A stretch of DNA of 64,000 nucleotides, taken from NCBI RefSeq assembly GCF_007845635.1, contig NZ_SELG01000041.1, positions 186,001 through 250,000 of the forward strand. The letters run 5' to 3'. Under the pieces are notes generated by a model that had not been told where the DNA came from, searched no databases, and saw only the letters and a list, made by a program, of their open reading frames with translations. Below are positions 1-8,631 of the stretch, piece by piece. Position 1 is the first letter of the stretch; every line of letters starts with the position of its first letter. Made by a program: the position numbers and the translations under genes. This DNA is from Apibacter muscae. Lineage in GTDB: Bacteria; Bacteroidota; Bacteroidia; Flavobacteriales; Weeksellaceae.

Positions 1-2
1 TT

Positions 3-1517
3 ATGAAAAGCATACTATGCTATACATTTATTTTAATTTCTTTGATTGGGAATTCTCAAGGAACTAAAAATTATTTTAAAAGTGGGGCTAAAGTAGATCC
101 TTCCTTAGTTAATGAAGAGGTGGGGGATAGAGCAAAAAAAGTCAATCATATTTTTCATTTTAGAAACGATAATAAAAGCCATTTTATTAAAATTATGAAT
201 TTAGAGGGTAAAACTTATGCCCAAAGTATTAGTGAATTTGTAATTCTAGATTTTAATAGTAAAAAAGGCGGAGATTTACATAGAAAAGTTGAAAAACTCG
301 CCAATATTACAATAGATGGGAATAATTTTATTTCAGATCAGTTAAAAGCATCTTACATATTACTAAAAGAAAAAGGAACTAATTATGAAAATATAAATGA
401 AATTCCTATCAAACTTATGGTGTGCTCTAAAGATAAGTTTGGAAATACCAATTGTAGAATTAACGATGATGAGGTAGAAATTACCCCGGAAGAATTTCCA
501 GGAAAATATCCACAAACAGGCTTTACTAGATTGGGTGACGAAGATTTAAGGAATAAAAAACCCAAGGAATTGGAAATTATGAGAAACGAAATTTATGCTA
601 GATATGGGTATAGATTTTCAGAACCATCAGTGGCTGATTACTTTTTTAGTCAAAACTGGTACGAACCTCTTGTTGATAATAAACTAGTAGAATTGAATGA
701 TTTAGAATTGGATAATGTGGCTATGATTGATCTCTATAGAGGAAAAGTAGCCTATCATGATTTGAATTTAAAATCTTACAGCCAAGTATTGCCATTAGAA
801 ACTTCAAGTAATTCAACATATGGGGAAAATATCCTAAAAAGTATGAAATATATGAAACAAGATACTTTAGGCGGTAGTAAATGTGTGTATACTGAATACA
901 ATAAAAAGGGGATTGCAACCTTTCAACAAGATTGTATGATTAATAAAGATAAATTTGTAAACTATTTTAATAAAGATCTATTGGTTGAGCATGTTGATGG
1001 GGCAAACGACACCTATTTTTATTATGATTTTAACGGACTTCCTTTAAAAACCGTTAAGTTAGATTATACGGCTGGGACAACGGAAGAAACTTTTTTTACT
1101 TATGATAGCAATCAAAATATAACACAGAAAGATATTTATCAGAATAATAATTTTAATGAGTCTATTTACTATGATTATGACTATGATGGAAATTTAGTTA
1201 AAGAATATTATAAAGATAAAGAAGGCAATGAGGAAATGGTTACTGAATATTTTTTTGAGAATAGAGATAATTTAAATACAGGATACTTAAAAAATAAAGA
1301 GACAGGTTGCAATTATGAATACAATGATACACAAGACTTACTACTAAGTAAAAACTGTTTTAAAATAGTAAAGGATAAAGAATATCCATTTTATAGATTA
1401 AACAGAGATGTTAAGGAAGTCGTACGAGGGAAAAATTCTAGACTGTCATCAGTCAAACTTGTAGAGGAAGAGAACTATAAATATTATATATCCATTCTTG
1501 AGTATCAATATTATTAG
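3..1517 (+). CDS. Secreted YARHG-domain protein
   Basis: A 504-residue exported protein. The first 20 residues form a signal peptide (charged start, hydrophobic core, ending near NSQG), which supports the ATG at position 3. Around residues 185-250 lies a YARHG-type domain, recognised by the core RNEIYARYGYRF followed by the conserved aromatic pattern SQNWYEP; this extracellular module is known from peptidoglycan-associated and secreted proteins but has no assigned reaction. The C-terminal half carries repeated Tyr/Asp-rich segments (residues about 330-430, YYDY, FTYDSN, YFFEN types) that resemble the strand repeats of YD/RHS-like or toxin-antitoxin 'MORN-like' proteins. It stands alone, followed by a strong terminator. 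The function is unknown; the domain call is fairly sure and the repeat interpretation is inference. Confidence 0.7.
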   Translation: MKSILCYTFILISLIGNSQGTKNYFKSGAKVDPSLVNEEVGDRAKKVNHIFHFRNDNKSHFIKIMNLEGKTYAQSISEFVILDFNSKKGGDLHRKVEKLANITIDGNNFISDQLKASYILLKEKGTNYENINEIPIKLMVCSKDKFGNTNCRINDDEVEITPEEFPGKYPQTGFTRLGDEDLRNKKPKELEIMRNEIYARYGYRFSEPSVADYFFSQNWYEPLVDNKLVELNDLELDNVAMIDLYRGKVAYHDLNLKSYSQVLPLETSSNSTYGENILKSMKYMKQDTLGGSKCVYTEYNKKGIATFQQDCMINKDKFVNYFNKDLLVEHVDGANDTYFYYDFNGLPLKTVKLDYTAGTTEETFFTYDSNQNITQKDIYQNNNFNESIYYDYDYDGNLVKEYYKDKEGNEEMVTEYFFENRDNLNTGYLKNKETGCNYEYNDTQDLLLSKNCFKIVKDKEYPFYRLNRDVKEVVRGKNSRLSSVKLVEEENYKYYISILEYQYY

Positions 1518-1520
1518 AAT

Positions 1521-1557
1521 AAAAAGGGGGAAATTCATAGAATTCCCCCCTTTTTTA
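1521..1557 (+). terminator. Rho-independent terminator after the YARHG gene
   Basis: A G5 run and a C6 run pair through a GGGGGAA(A)TTC / GAATTCCCCC stem with a one-base bulge and a three-base loop. A run of six T follows. It sits four bases after the stop codon and could work in both directions between the convergent genes. Confidence 0.85.
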
Positions 1558-1570
1558 TAAGATATAAAAA

Positions 1571-2659
1571 TTAAATTGCAGGTTCCTGTTGACTTAAGCA
1601 ATGAAAACTACCTAATCCCCAGACTATGTCAGTAGAATCAATACCAATCACTTTTCTATCTTTAAAACATTTTTGAATAATATTTAGTGCAATTTCATCA
1701 TTAACACAATTAAATATAGGTACAATTACAACCTCATTGGCTATATAAAAGTTGGCATAAGAAGCAGGCAAACGAATTCCATCGTATATCACTGGTTTAG
1801 GCATAGGCAGCTCAATTACATTTAAATGTTTACCACCTATTAACTTCATATTTTTTAATTGTTCCAAATTGGTTTGTAAAATCTCATAATTTTCATCATT
1901 CGGATCTGTTTCAGTTACTGTAATTACAGTATCCTCATTCACAAATCGTACAGTATCGTCGATGTGTCCATCCGTATCATCACCAACAATTCCATCATTT
2001 ACCCATAGAACTTGTTGTACTCCATAGAAATTCATTAAGTAATTTTCTATTTGTTCTTGAGATAAATTCGGATTTCTGTTTTTATTTAACAAGCAAGATT
2101 TTGAAGTTATAACCGTTCCTTTACCATTAAAATCAACAGATCCACCCTCCATAATTATTTTTGGATTAAACACAGGTAATTTTAGCTCATTAGCAATTAA
2201 TAAAGGTATGCGATTATCCAAATCGAATGGGGGATATTTACCACCCCAAGCATTAAACTCCCAATTTACAATTACCTTTTTATAATCTTTAGCTAAAGGA
2301 TTAATTAAAAAAGCTGGACCATGATCTCTACACCATGCATCATTCGTAGGGTGAATATAAAAATTAATATGTTCAAAATTTGCATCAGTTTGCTTTAAAT
2401 ATTTTAAAGCAAAGTCTTTCATCTCAAGATTTACAACATTTATATTCACTAATTCACCTTTAGAAACTTCTGCTATAAATTTTGAATAGGGCTGATAGAT
2501 TTTATCAATTTTTCCGGGCCAAGAAGATTCTCTATGAGGCCAAGACAACCAAGTAGCTTTATGAGGGTAAAATTCAGCAGGGAAAAAATACTCCAATTCT
2601 TTTGGCGTATAATTGTTAATATCAGAAGTTTTATTTTTAATATATTTTGTTTTGTCCAT
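1571..2659 (-). CDS. aguA: Agmatine deiminase (agmatine iminohydrolase)
   Basis: Converts agmatine to N-carbamoylputrescine and ammonia, the first step of the deiminase route from arginine-derived agmatine to putrescine; cytosolic. The porphyromonas-type/agmatine deiminase fold is clear: the WLSWPH start of the domain, WCRDHGP (residues 109-115), MEGGSVDF (about 170), HIDD (232-235) and the catalytic cysteine in GSFHC (Cys354). The length of 362 residues is typical. An upstream TTG could extend the frame by 10 residues, but the ATG at 2659 fits the family start and is preferred. No nitrilase-type partner (N-carbamoylputrescine amidase, AguB) is next to it, so the second step must be encoded elsewhere. 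Confidence 0.92.
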   Translation of the reverse strand: MDKTKYIKNKTSDINNYTPKELEYFFPAEFYPHKATWLSWPHRESSWPGKIDKIYQPYSKFIAEVSKGELVNINVVNLEMKDFALKYLKQTDANFEHINFYIHPTNDAWCRDHGPAFLINPLAKDYKKVIVNWEFNAWGGKYPPFDLDNRIPLLIANELKLPVFNPKIIMEGGSVDFNGKGTVITSKSCLLNKNRNPNLSQEQIENYLMNFYGVQQVLWVNDGIVGDDTDGHIDDTVRFVNEDTVITVTETDPNDENYEILQTNLEQLKNMKLIGGKHLNVIELPMPKPVIYDGIRLPASYANFYIANEVVIVPIFNCVNDEIALNIIQKCFKDRKVIGIDSTDIVWGLGSFHCLSQQEPAI

Positions 2660-2750
2660 ATTATTATTTAATATAAAATTTAGTTTCAAAAATAAAGATT
2701 ATAAAAAAAATAGCCTATTTTTGTTGCTATATTTTTAAGATTTAATATAA

Positions 2751-3212
2751 ATGATAACTGCTATAAAAAAACATAAGAAACAAATAATTTTGTTCTTTAT
2801 TGCTGGTTTCATAAGTGCGATAATAGAAATAAGCTTAATGAAAATTTTAAGTTTACCACAAATGCTACCAAGTTTATTTTCATTTGAAAATAAGGCTCAT
2901 GCTTATCCATTATCAAATATAATTTCAACGGCTGGTGGTATTATGAGCAATTATTTTTTTAGTATTCGTTATGTTTTTGAAAGAGGAAAACATTCCAAAA
3001 GAAAAGAATTTGCCCTATTTTTATTATTATCCATTATAACTATGCTTATGAGTTGGGGAGTATTTGCATTCTTTCATTCATTTATACATGAACCCATTAG
3101 TATTTTTCATATAATTACAGTGGGAGATATTGTAGTCTGCAAAGCCGCTGCAATTTTACTAGTATCTGTAATAAATTATGTTGCCAAGAAAAAAATAGTG
3201 TTTTCTAACTAA
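2751..3212 (+). CDS. GtrA-like membrane protein
   Basis: A 153-residue integral membrane protein with four predicted transmembrane segments (about residues 12-30, 52-72, 86-106 and 120-145) and the GtrA/DPMS signature: a first helix FFIAGFISAIIE, then NYFFSIRYVFE and a C-terminal NYVAKKKIVF. Family members (PF04138) are thought to help move lipid-linked sugars across the inner membrane. The gene is divergent from aguA; a -7-like TATTTTTG lies at 2716-2723. No glycosyltransferase partner is adjacent, so the substrate is not indicated. Confidence 0.75.
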   Translation: MITAIKKHKKQIILFFIAGFISAIIEISLMKILSLPQMLPSLFSFENKAHAYPLSNIISTAGGIMSNYFFSIRYVFERGKHSKRKEFALFLLLSIITMLMSWGVFAFFHSFIHEPISIFHIITVGDIVVCKAAAILLVSVINYVAKKKIVFSN

Positions 3213-3221
3213 TTAACTGGG

Positions 3222-4145
3222 TTAGGAAATACTATTGCTAAATAAAATTTTGTTGTTTTCAATTTTAATTGAAATTTTACCATTCATGATTATTGCTCTA
3301 CAGTCATGAATATGACCTGCTGGAAACTCATATATTTTTGGTACGTCAAAACTTTTAAGCCGTTCATCAATCACAAGATATGCTTCATTATCAAAAGGAT
3401 TATTATAATTTATATTGTCCTCTTTGCTATCCATTCTTGTAAATCCACCAATTAAGAATCCTTTAACTTTGTTTAAGACACCCGCTCTTTTTAAACCTAT
3501 TAACATCCTATCTATATGGTAAAAATTCTCATACCAATCTTCAATAAATAAAATTTTATCATCGAAAAAATCTAAAGAATTACTACCAATTAAACTATAC
3601 AATATGGATAAATTACCGCCTGTAACTGTTCCTTCCAATGAATTGCCTTTATTTAATGGATGAACATTAAAAGAATAGTTTAATTTATTTTTTTGTAAAG
3701 CATTGATTAAAGAAGTAAAAGTCTCATCAGAATGACCATCAGCTAAAGGTTTGCATACAGTTGCGTGCAGAGTTGGAAATCCACGTCTATTGAAATGTTG
3801 ATGAAATACAGTATTGTCAGAATAACCTATCAGCCATTTAGAATGTTTTATAAATTTATTTAAATTAAGTAGATCTACAATTTGTACGGCTCCATACCCC
3901 CCTCTGGCAAACCAAATGGCTTTCGCTTCGGGATGATCCAAAGCCCATTGTAAATCATTTAATCTTTCTTTAGGGGTTCCTGAATAATTATAACCGAAAG
4001 AGTAACTGTTAAAAGTATTTTTTCCAATTTCATAATTCCAACCATGATCTTCAATTATTTTAATTGCCGGTTGTATATGTTCCTTAGTTACTGCTCCGGC
4101 AGGAGCTACAATTAAAATTTTATCATTTTTTTTAAGTGAATGCAT
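3222..4145 (-). CDS. LD-carboxypeptidase (peptidase family S66)
   Basis: A muramoyltetrapeptide carboxypeptidase-type enzyme that trims the terminal D-Ala from tetrapeptides during murein recycling. The 307-residue protein has the S66 fold marks: N-terminal ILIVAPAG, the FARGGYGAV loop (about 79-87), the nucleophile serine in GYSD (Ser109), the glutamate in FIED (Glu202) and the histidine in FPAGH (His278), so the Ser-Glu-His triad is intact. It is the last gene of a tight minus-strand run after the Ig-like lipoprotein and the haem-binding protein, only five bases after the latter's stop. It ends 10 bases from the convergent gtrA-like gene. Confidence 0.88.
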   Translation of the reverse strand: MHSLKKNDKILIVAPAGAVTKEHIQPAIKIIEDHGWNYEIGKNTFNSYSFGYNYSGTPKERLNDLQWALDHPEAKAIWFARGGYGAVQIVDLLNLNKFIKHSKWLIGYSDNTVFHQHFNRRGFPTLHATVCKPLADGHSDETFTSLINALQKNKLNYSFNVHPLNKGNSLEGTVTGGNLSILYSLIGSNSLDFFDDKILFIEDWYENFYHIDRMLIGLKRAGVLNKVKGFLIGGFTRMDSKEDNINYNNPFDNEAYLVIDERLKSFDVPKIYEFPAGHIHDCRAIIMNGKISIKIENNKILFSNSIS

Positions 4146-4150
4146 TCAGT

Positions 4151-4606
4151 CTATTTTATAGAATTTTTTTTATTTAAAATAATACTAAACCAGTTTAGTA
4201 ATTCTTGCCTTTGCTCATTTGATAAGTTGTCTTCTTGATGTAAAAGCAAATAGCTAGACAATGGCATACGCCCGTTTTTAATCACTTCATACAACCCTTT
4301 ATTGATATGATCTTTTTGATATACATTATATAAACCATATTCTGAAAAATTAATAAATTTTTTTCCTTCATTTATATGGCTTTTTACCAACCATGAGATA
4401 GGAGCTACATTTGCATACCATGGATAAATCGTTTGGTTTGAATGACAATTATAACAAGATTTTTCTAAAATTTTCTCAATATTTTTTGGTGCATGAGTAA
4501 GTGAAACATAATCTAGCTTTTTATTTATGGGTTTATTAGTTTTATCAATCCGAAACAATTGTATAGCCAATAGAATCGCTAGTGCAATTAGTAATTTTTT
4601 TTTCAT
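4151..4606 (-). CDS. Haem-binding-domain protein with a CxxCH motif
   Basis: A small exported protein (about 151 residues) with an N-terminal membrane anchor or signal segment (KKKLLIALAILLAIQLF) and one CYNCH motif near residue 51-55. The WYANVAPISWLV segment and the motif NGRMPLSSY match the Bacteroidetes haem-binding domain family (PF14376), which is expected to bind c-type haem in the periplasm. I chose the ATG at 4606 because it overlaps the stop of the upstream gene as ATGA, which predicts translational coupling; an ATG three codons earlier (4615) is also possible. A redox or electron-transfer role is inference. Confidence 0.8.
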   Translation of the reverse strand: MKKKLLIALAILLAIQLFRIDKTNKPINKKLDYVSLTHAPKNIEKILEKSCYNCHSNQTIYPWYANVAPISWLVKSHINEGKKFINFSEYGLYNVYQKDHINKGLYEVIKNGRMPLSSYLLLHQEDNLSNEQRQELLNWFSIILNKKNSIK

Positions 4607-6210
4607 AATACCCATGTTTCATTTAGATCCCAATAAGGTCTAACTTCAATAGCTTTAGGATAAAGGTAAGTTTTTTCAGCAGGAATAAGATTTTCAAGAT
4701 CTAGTAAATCCCAAAAACCATTGTTGTTTTCATCCACTAAAATTCTAATTGAATAAGTTCCAGGAATCAAATTTTTAAAGTTAAAAGAATCATTATTGCC
4801 ATAAATGTTTTCAATAATTTTTCCTTTATCATCTAGCAATTGGAAGAAAAAATTAGAAGTAGGTTTATTTTGTATTTCTATATTTAAATTACCCAATTCA
4901 TTTTGCTTTTTTGTTTTCAATGAATAAACTATAGAATCTTCGTTTTTATGACCTAAAAAATCTTCAATTGCATTCTTGTTAATTTCAATTTTGTAATTAG
5001 AATCATAAGAAACAGGGAAATTTAGATTAATTTTTTTTGTATCTGTAGAATCGATGACAGCAAGGAAATCTAAAGTATCAGAATCTTTAAAGACTTTTAT
5101 TAAATTAGTGTCAATAGTTTTAATATAATTATTGGATTCTAAAGTTAAAGATTGTGTAGGGGTAACCTCTTTATGGCTTTGAGCTAATTTTAAAGGACTT
5201 TCTTTACTGTTATCGTAAACAAGGGATAATGTATCTTTATTATTACTTGATTCAACTAAAAATTCCAGTTTAAATTTTTTTTCTTTATCGATGAATTTTT
5301 TATTGTTAAAGTATAGGTATAAACTATCTGAAAAAGGCTTGTGATCTATATCATAGGAAGGAAAATTTGAATCTAAGGGTTGTATAGTTACTTCTTTAGG
5401 ATTACCTTTAAAATTAACTTTTAAAATACCCTGAGCCTCTTGACTAATTTTTTCAGCCTTGTATAGTTGTTTAATTGGAGATAGGGTGATAGAATATGCA
5501 GATGATAGTTGAGGATTTATAATATCTGGATAAAATCCAGCGGCTTCATTTTTAGTATCTAAAATTAAATTTGAACTCAGATCCGTAAAAGCAAATAAAC
5601 GATAATTACCTTCATGCAAATTTTTTAAGCTAAAATTCCCAGCAGAATCTATTTTTGTAATATAGTAAGGTTTATTTTTAAGATTTATGGAATCATTCCC
5701 TAAACTATCTTTTACAACTTTGTAAAGCCCAATCACTGTTGAAGGATCCCAATCTTTATTTAGACTTTTTTGTACTTTACCTGACAATTCAAGACTATCA
5801 ATATAATCGCCGGTTGAAAAAATATAAGAAAAATTTTTTAGTTGATTCCCCTCATTATTATCCTGTATACTTGAACCAAAATTAATGGTATAAGTGGTGT
5901 TTTTCTCCAAAGGTTCTGAAAAACGAACCGTTAATTTTTTTTGAGCACTAGAGGTAGGAGTTATCACAAGAGATGTTTGTGGAGGTGGCGATACTACCAC
6001 TTGTTTATCAACATCTTTCACAAGCATATATTCATCAAAATCTAAAGTTAAATCTTTAGTGTTTACATCAACATTGGTAGCAAACATCTTTGGATTAGAT
6101 CCTAAAAACTTGGGTGGGTTTATATCTTTAGGTCCTCCCTCTGGCATACTCATTCTAGCACAAGAGGTAAATAAATAAGTTAAACAGAAAATGTAAACGA
6201 ATCTTTGCAT
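4603..6210 (-). CDS. Ig-like-domain outer-envelope lipoprotein
   Basis: A 535-residue lipoprotein: residues 1-17 form a lipoprotein signal peptide ending in a TSC lipobox (Cys17), followed by the MPEGGPKDINPP sequence typical of a conserved Bacteroidetes protein. Residues about 28-115 look like a bacterial Ig-like domain (Big_5 type: NPPKF..., LDFDEYM, TYTINFGSSIQD). Later parts contain prealbumin-like beta segments (NLHEGNYRLFAFTD, LIPGTYSIRILVDENNNG). It leads an overlapping three-gene unit with the haem-binding protein and the LD-carboxypeptidase. This suggests a role at the cell envelope, but the actual function is not known. Confidence 0.75.
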   Translation of the reverse strand: MQRFVYIFCLTYLFTSCARMSMPEGGPKDINPPKFLGSNPKMFATNVDVNTKDLTLDFDEYMLVKDVDKQVVVSPPPQTSLVITPTSSAQKKLTVRFSEPLEKNTTYTINFGSSIQDNNEGNQLKNFSYIFSTGDYIDSLELSGKVQKSLNKDWDPSTVIGLYKVVKDSLGNDSINLKNKPYYITKIDSAGNFSLKNLHEGNYRLFAFTDLSSNLILDTKNEAAGFYPDIINPQLSSAYSITLSPIKQLYKAEKISQEAQGILKVNFKGNPKEVTIQPLDSNFPSYDIDHKPFSDSLYLYFNNKKFIDKEKKFKLEFLVESSNNKDTLSLVYDNSKESPLKLAQSHKEVTPTQSLTLESNNYIKTIDTNLIKVFKDSDTLDFLAVIDSTDTKKINLNFPVSYDSNYKIEINKNAIEDFLGHKNEDSIVYSLKTKKQNELGNLNIEIQNKPTSNFFFQLLDDKGKIIENIYGNNDSFNFKNLIPGTYSIRILVDENNNGFWDLLDLENLIPAEKTYLYPKAIEVRPYWDLNETWVL

Positions 6211-6319
6211 ATTTAGATTGAATATCTAGAACAAATATACTTATTAAATCAATTTAAAACCCTTGGTAGTTCATAGAAAACAAAACGCATATTCATCCAT
6301 AGAAATAAAAAATAATTAT

Positions 6320-8266
6320 TTAGTTATTCTTCTTACTTCTAATAGGTATAAAAAATTGAACAGGATTTTTAAGAAATAATTTTAAAGCTGAATATAAGAT
6401 TTTACCTATTTCTCTGGTAGGCACATTTACAGATTTCATAGCTAACCAAAGGGAAAGAGAGAAACTTACCAAAAAATTTAATGCACCAATACCAAAAATG
6501 CCAATGCAACCGAGTATAAAATATTGCCATGTGATTTCAAAATTAAAATGAGCAAGAGCAATGGCGTAATTTCCTGCAGAAAAAGTAATGTGTCTAATAT
6601 CAAAAGGAATTCCTAAGAAATTACCAATTAAGAATGAACTTCCCAAACAGAAACCAAAAATTACATTTCCAGAAATTCCGCCAATATTATTTTTGTACCA
6701 ATTGGACCATTTTCTTCTCTTAGTTTCTTTAACAAATCTTTTTAATAATGGATGATTGTAAAGTCTCTCAGGTATATTATTATAACGAGTATAATTATCT
6801 GTTATTCCGGTTACTAATCCTGATAAAAATAAAAATAATCCTGCAATTGCTGCAAACCAAAATATTTTAGGATCCAAGTTTACCAATTCGTTGATGGCAT
6901 CATTCGCTTTATGATTGTTAATTAATTCTAAATTAGTAAAGAAAGACAAAGCATAAAAAAGAATTATTGCCACGACAAATACAGCTAGTACATTACCAAT
7001 AAATGCTATAAATTGACTTCTAAATAAACGAGAAAATATAATTCCAAACTCTTTATAGTCAGAATCCGATTTTTCGTCTTGACTAAGGGCATGTGCCAGT
7101 GCAGCCGCCGTCATAGCGGGTTGTTTTGTAGCTAAAGACCAATGCATTAGATAAATAGCGGTAAAACCCCAAGCATAATTTAAGCTATACAACAAAGCTT
7201 GAAAAAATGGGGTATGTATTCCCATACCCATTTGTGTCTTAATAAAACATAATATAGCTACTAATAAACCACCACCCATTGCAGAATATAGCATTTTCAT
7301 ATATTCTTTAGTAGTACTGGTTATGTATTTTTCTCCCGTTTGTTTATTGTGCCAAGTAATTAATGAAGCAACTACATAAAGTGTGCTTTGGAATGTATTA
7401 CTCACTTTGCTTTTGGTAGAATAAAACCCTAGCCAATTTTTGGTAATATTAGCCATAGCACAAGAAATTGTAGAATCATCTAGTAAATGTAAGGCATTTA
7501 CTAAAATTTTGATTCTTTCCAGTTGTTGCTTAAGTAGAGTTATTTTAATGGTTATTTTTAGAGAAATACCTTTAACTTCTTTTTGATCGATAATAGAATC
7601 TAAATAAACAGAGCAGACTTGTATTTGTCTTATAATTCCTTCTACTTTTTCAATGTCAATAATATCATGATCTTGCAGAATTTTAATAAGATTCCGATCT
7701 AATTTTTGAAATGGATTTTCTTCAATACTTTTAATCGTACCCATTTTAAAAATTTCAGTATCAGCAGCCCCTCCGACAATTCTATCAATAAGAATTAAAG
7801 CCCCTTCACGAATTTGTTTTTTTACATATTCCCGGTTGCAAATTAAATTATCATTGTTGAATAAAGCTTCGTAAAAATTTGCCCACCGATCAACAGGGAT
7901 TAATTTAACAAAGTTATGATTTTCACGAGAGTATAGAACCTCATTGGTTAATGATAAAAGTGTTTGGTCGTCAGAAATTTGAGGTAAAATTTTATTTCCT
8001 AGCTCTCTAAAAAGAAGAGGAATTATTTTATCATCAGAAAAAATACCAAAATCAGTGATAAACCTTTGCATCCTTATACCTCTAAAGATAGGTTTTAACC
8101 GTTCATTAAATTTTTCTTTAATGATAGGGTTATTTTTAATAGTTTCGGTAAGAAAATCTATAAACTCAATTGAATTTTCAAAGTCTTTACGACCCACTCG
8201 TAGTAAACTCAATAAAAAATTTCGTTCTTCGTTAGAACTTAAGATTTTTTCAATTTTTTCTTCCAT
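6320..8266 (-). CDS. Gcr-type membrane protein ('site-specific recombinase' family)
   Basis: A 648-residue protein of the PF10136 'SpecificRecomb/Gcr' family. The N-terminal 300 residues are soluble and helical. The rest has at least six hydrophobic segments (about residues 328-350, 355-385, 420-450, 470-495, 545-570, 590-640). Motifs such as GGGLLVA, MHWSLATKQPAMTAAALA and GISGNVIFGFCLG are typical of the family. The recombinase name comes from early work on a gonococcal gene; the strong membrane topology argues against a DNA recombinase, so I treat that role as doubtful. It is a single-gene unit; the ATG at 8266 is the first start codon of the frame. Confidence 0.75.
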   Translation of the reverse strand: MEEKIEKILSSNEERNFLLSLLRVGRKDFENSIEFIDFLTETIKNNPIIKEKFNERLKPIFRGIRMQRFITDFGIFSDDKIIPLLFRELGNKILPQISDDQTLLSLTNEVLYSRENHNFVKLIPVDRWANFYEALFNNDNLICNREYVKKQIREGALILIDRIVGGAADTEIFKMGTIKSIEENPFQKLDRNLIKILQDHDIIDIEKVEGIIRQIQVCSVYLDSIIDQKEVKGISLKITIKITLLKQQLERIKILVNALHLLDDSTISCAMANITKNWLGFYSTKSKVSNTFQSTLYVVASLITWHNKQTGEKYITSTTKEYMKMLYSAMGGGLLVAILCFIKTQMGMGIHTPFFQALLYSLNYAWGFTAIYLMHWSLATKQPAMTAAALAHALSQDEKSDSDYKEFGIIFSRLFRSQFIAFIGNVLAVFVVAIILFYALSFFTNLELINNHKANDAINELVNLDPKIFWFAAIAGLFLFLSGLVTGITDNYTRYNNIPERLYNHPLLKRFVKETKRRKWSNWYKNNIGGISGNVIFGFCLGSSFLIGNFLGIPFDIRHITFSAGNYAIALAHFNFEITWQYFILGCIGIFGIGALNFLVSFSLSLWLAMKSVNVPTREIGKILYSALKLFLKNPVQFFIPIRSKKNN

Positions 8267-8631
8267 AATTCATTAACAAAGGTAGATGAAATTCAAGCTT
8301 ATAAATTTAAAATATATATATTTAACAATGTAAATAAGGCATCAATTTTCATTAAAAGATTTAAAATTTCCGTTCGAAGATAAATAAAAATATTTTTTTT
8401 TCCTATTTTTCTATATTTTATAAGTGCTTTTTAAACAGTATAATGTAAAGATTTTAAAATATTTTTGATATAAAACAGATCCTCATTTAATATAAATATA
8501 TCATTTAGTTATAAAATATATGAAAAAAAAACTGTTGAGTTTAAATATAATTAATATGTATAGGAGTAATTTTATTTAGAATAGAATAATAATTACTTTT
8601 GCTTGCTAATTTATTATTGAACTTAAAGTTT
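8267..8631. other. AT-rich intergenic region between divergent genes
   Basis: The region is almost all A and T with several homopolymer runs. I see no open frame, no RNA-like fold and no full TTG-N19-TAnnTTTG promoter. It must hold the promoters of the divergent gcr-like and MFS genes. Confidence 0.5.

Noticed and set aside
2660-2689. TTG start ten codons upstream in the agmatine deiminase gene
   Set aside because: The extension is AT-rich, and the ATG at 2659 fits the family length.
6320-8266. DNA site-specific recombinase activity of the Gcr-family protein
   Set aside because: The family name says so, but the protein has many membrane segments and no recombinase catalytic motif, so it is listed only as a membrane protein.
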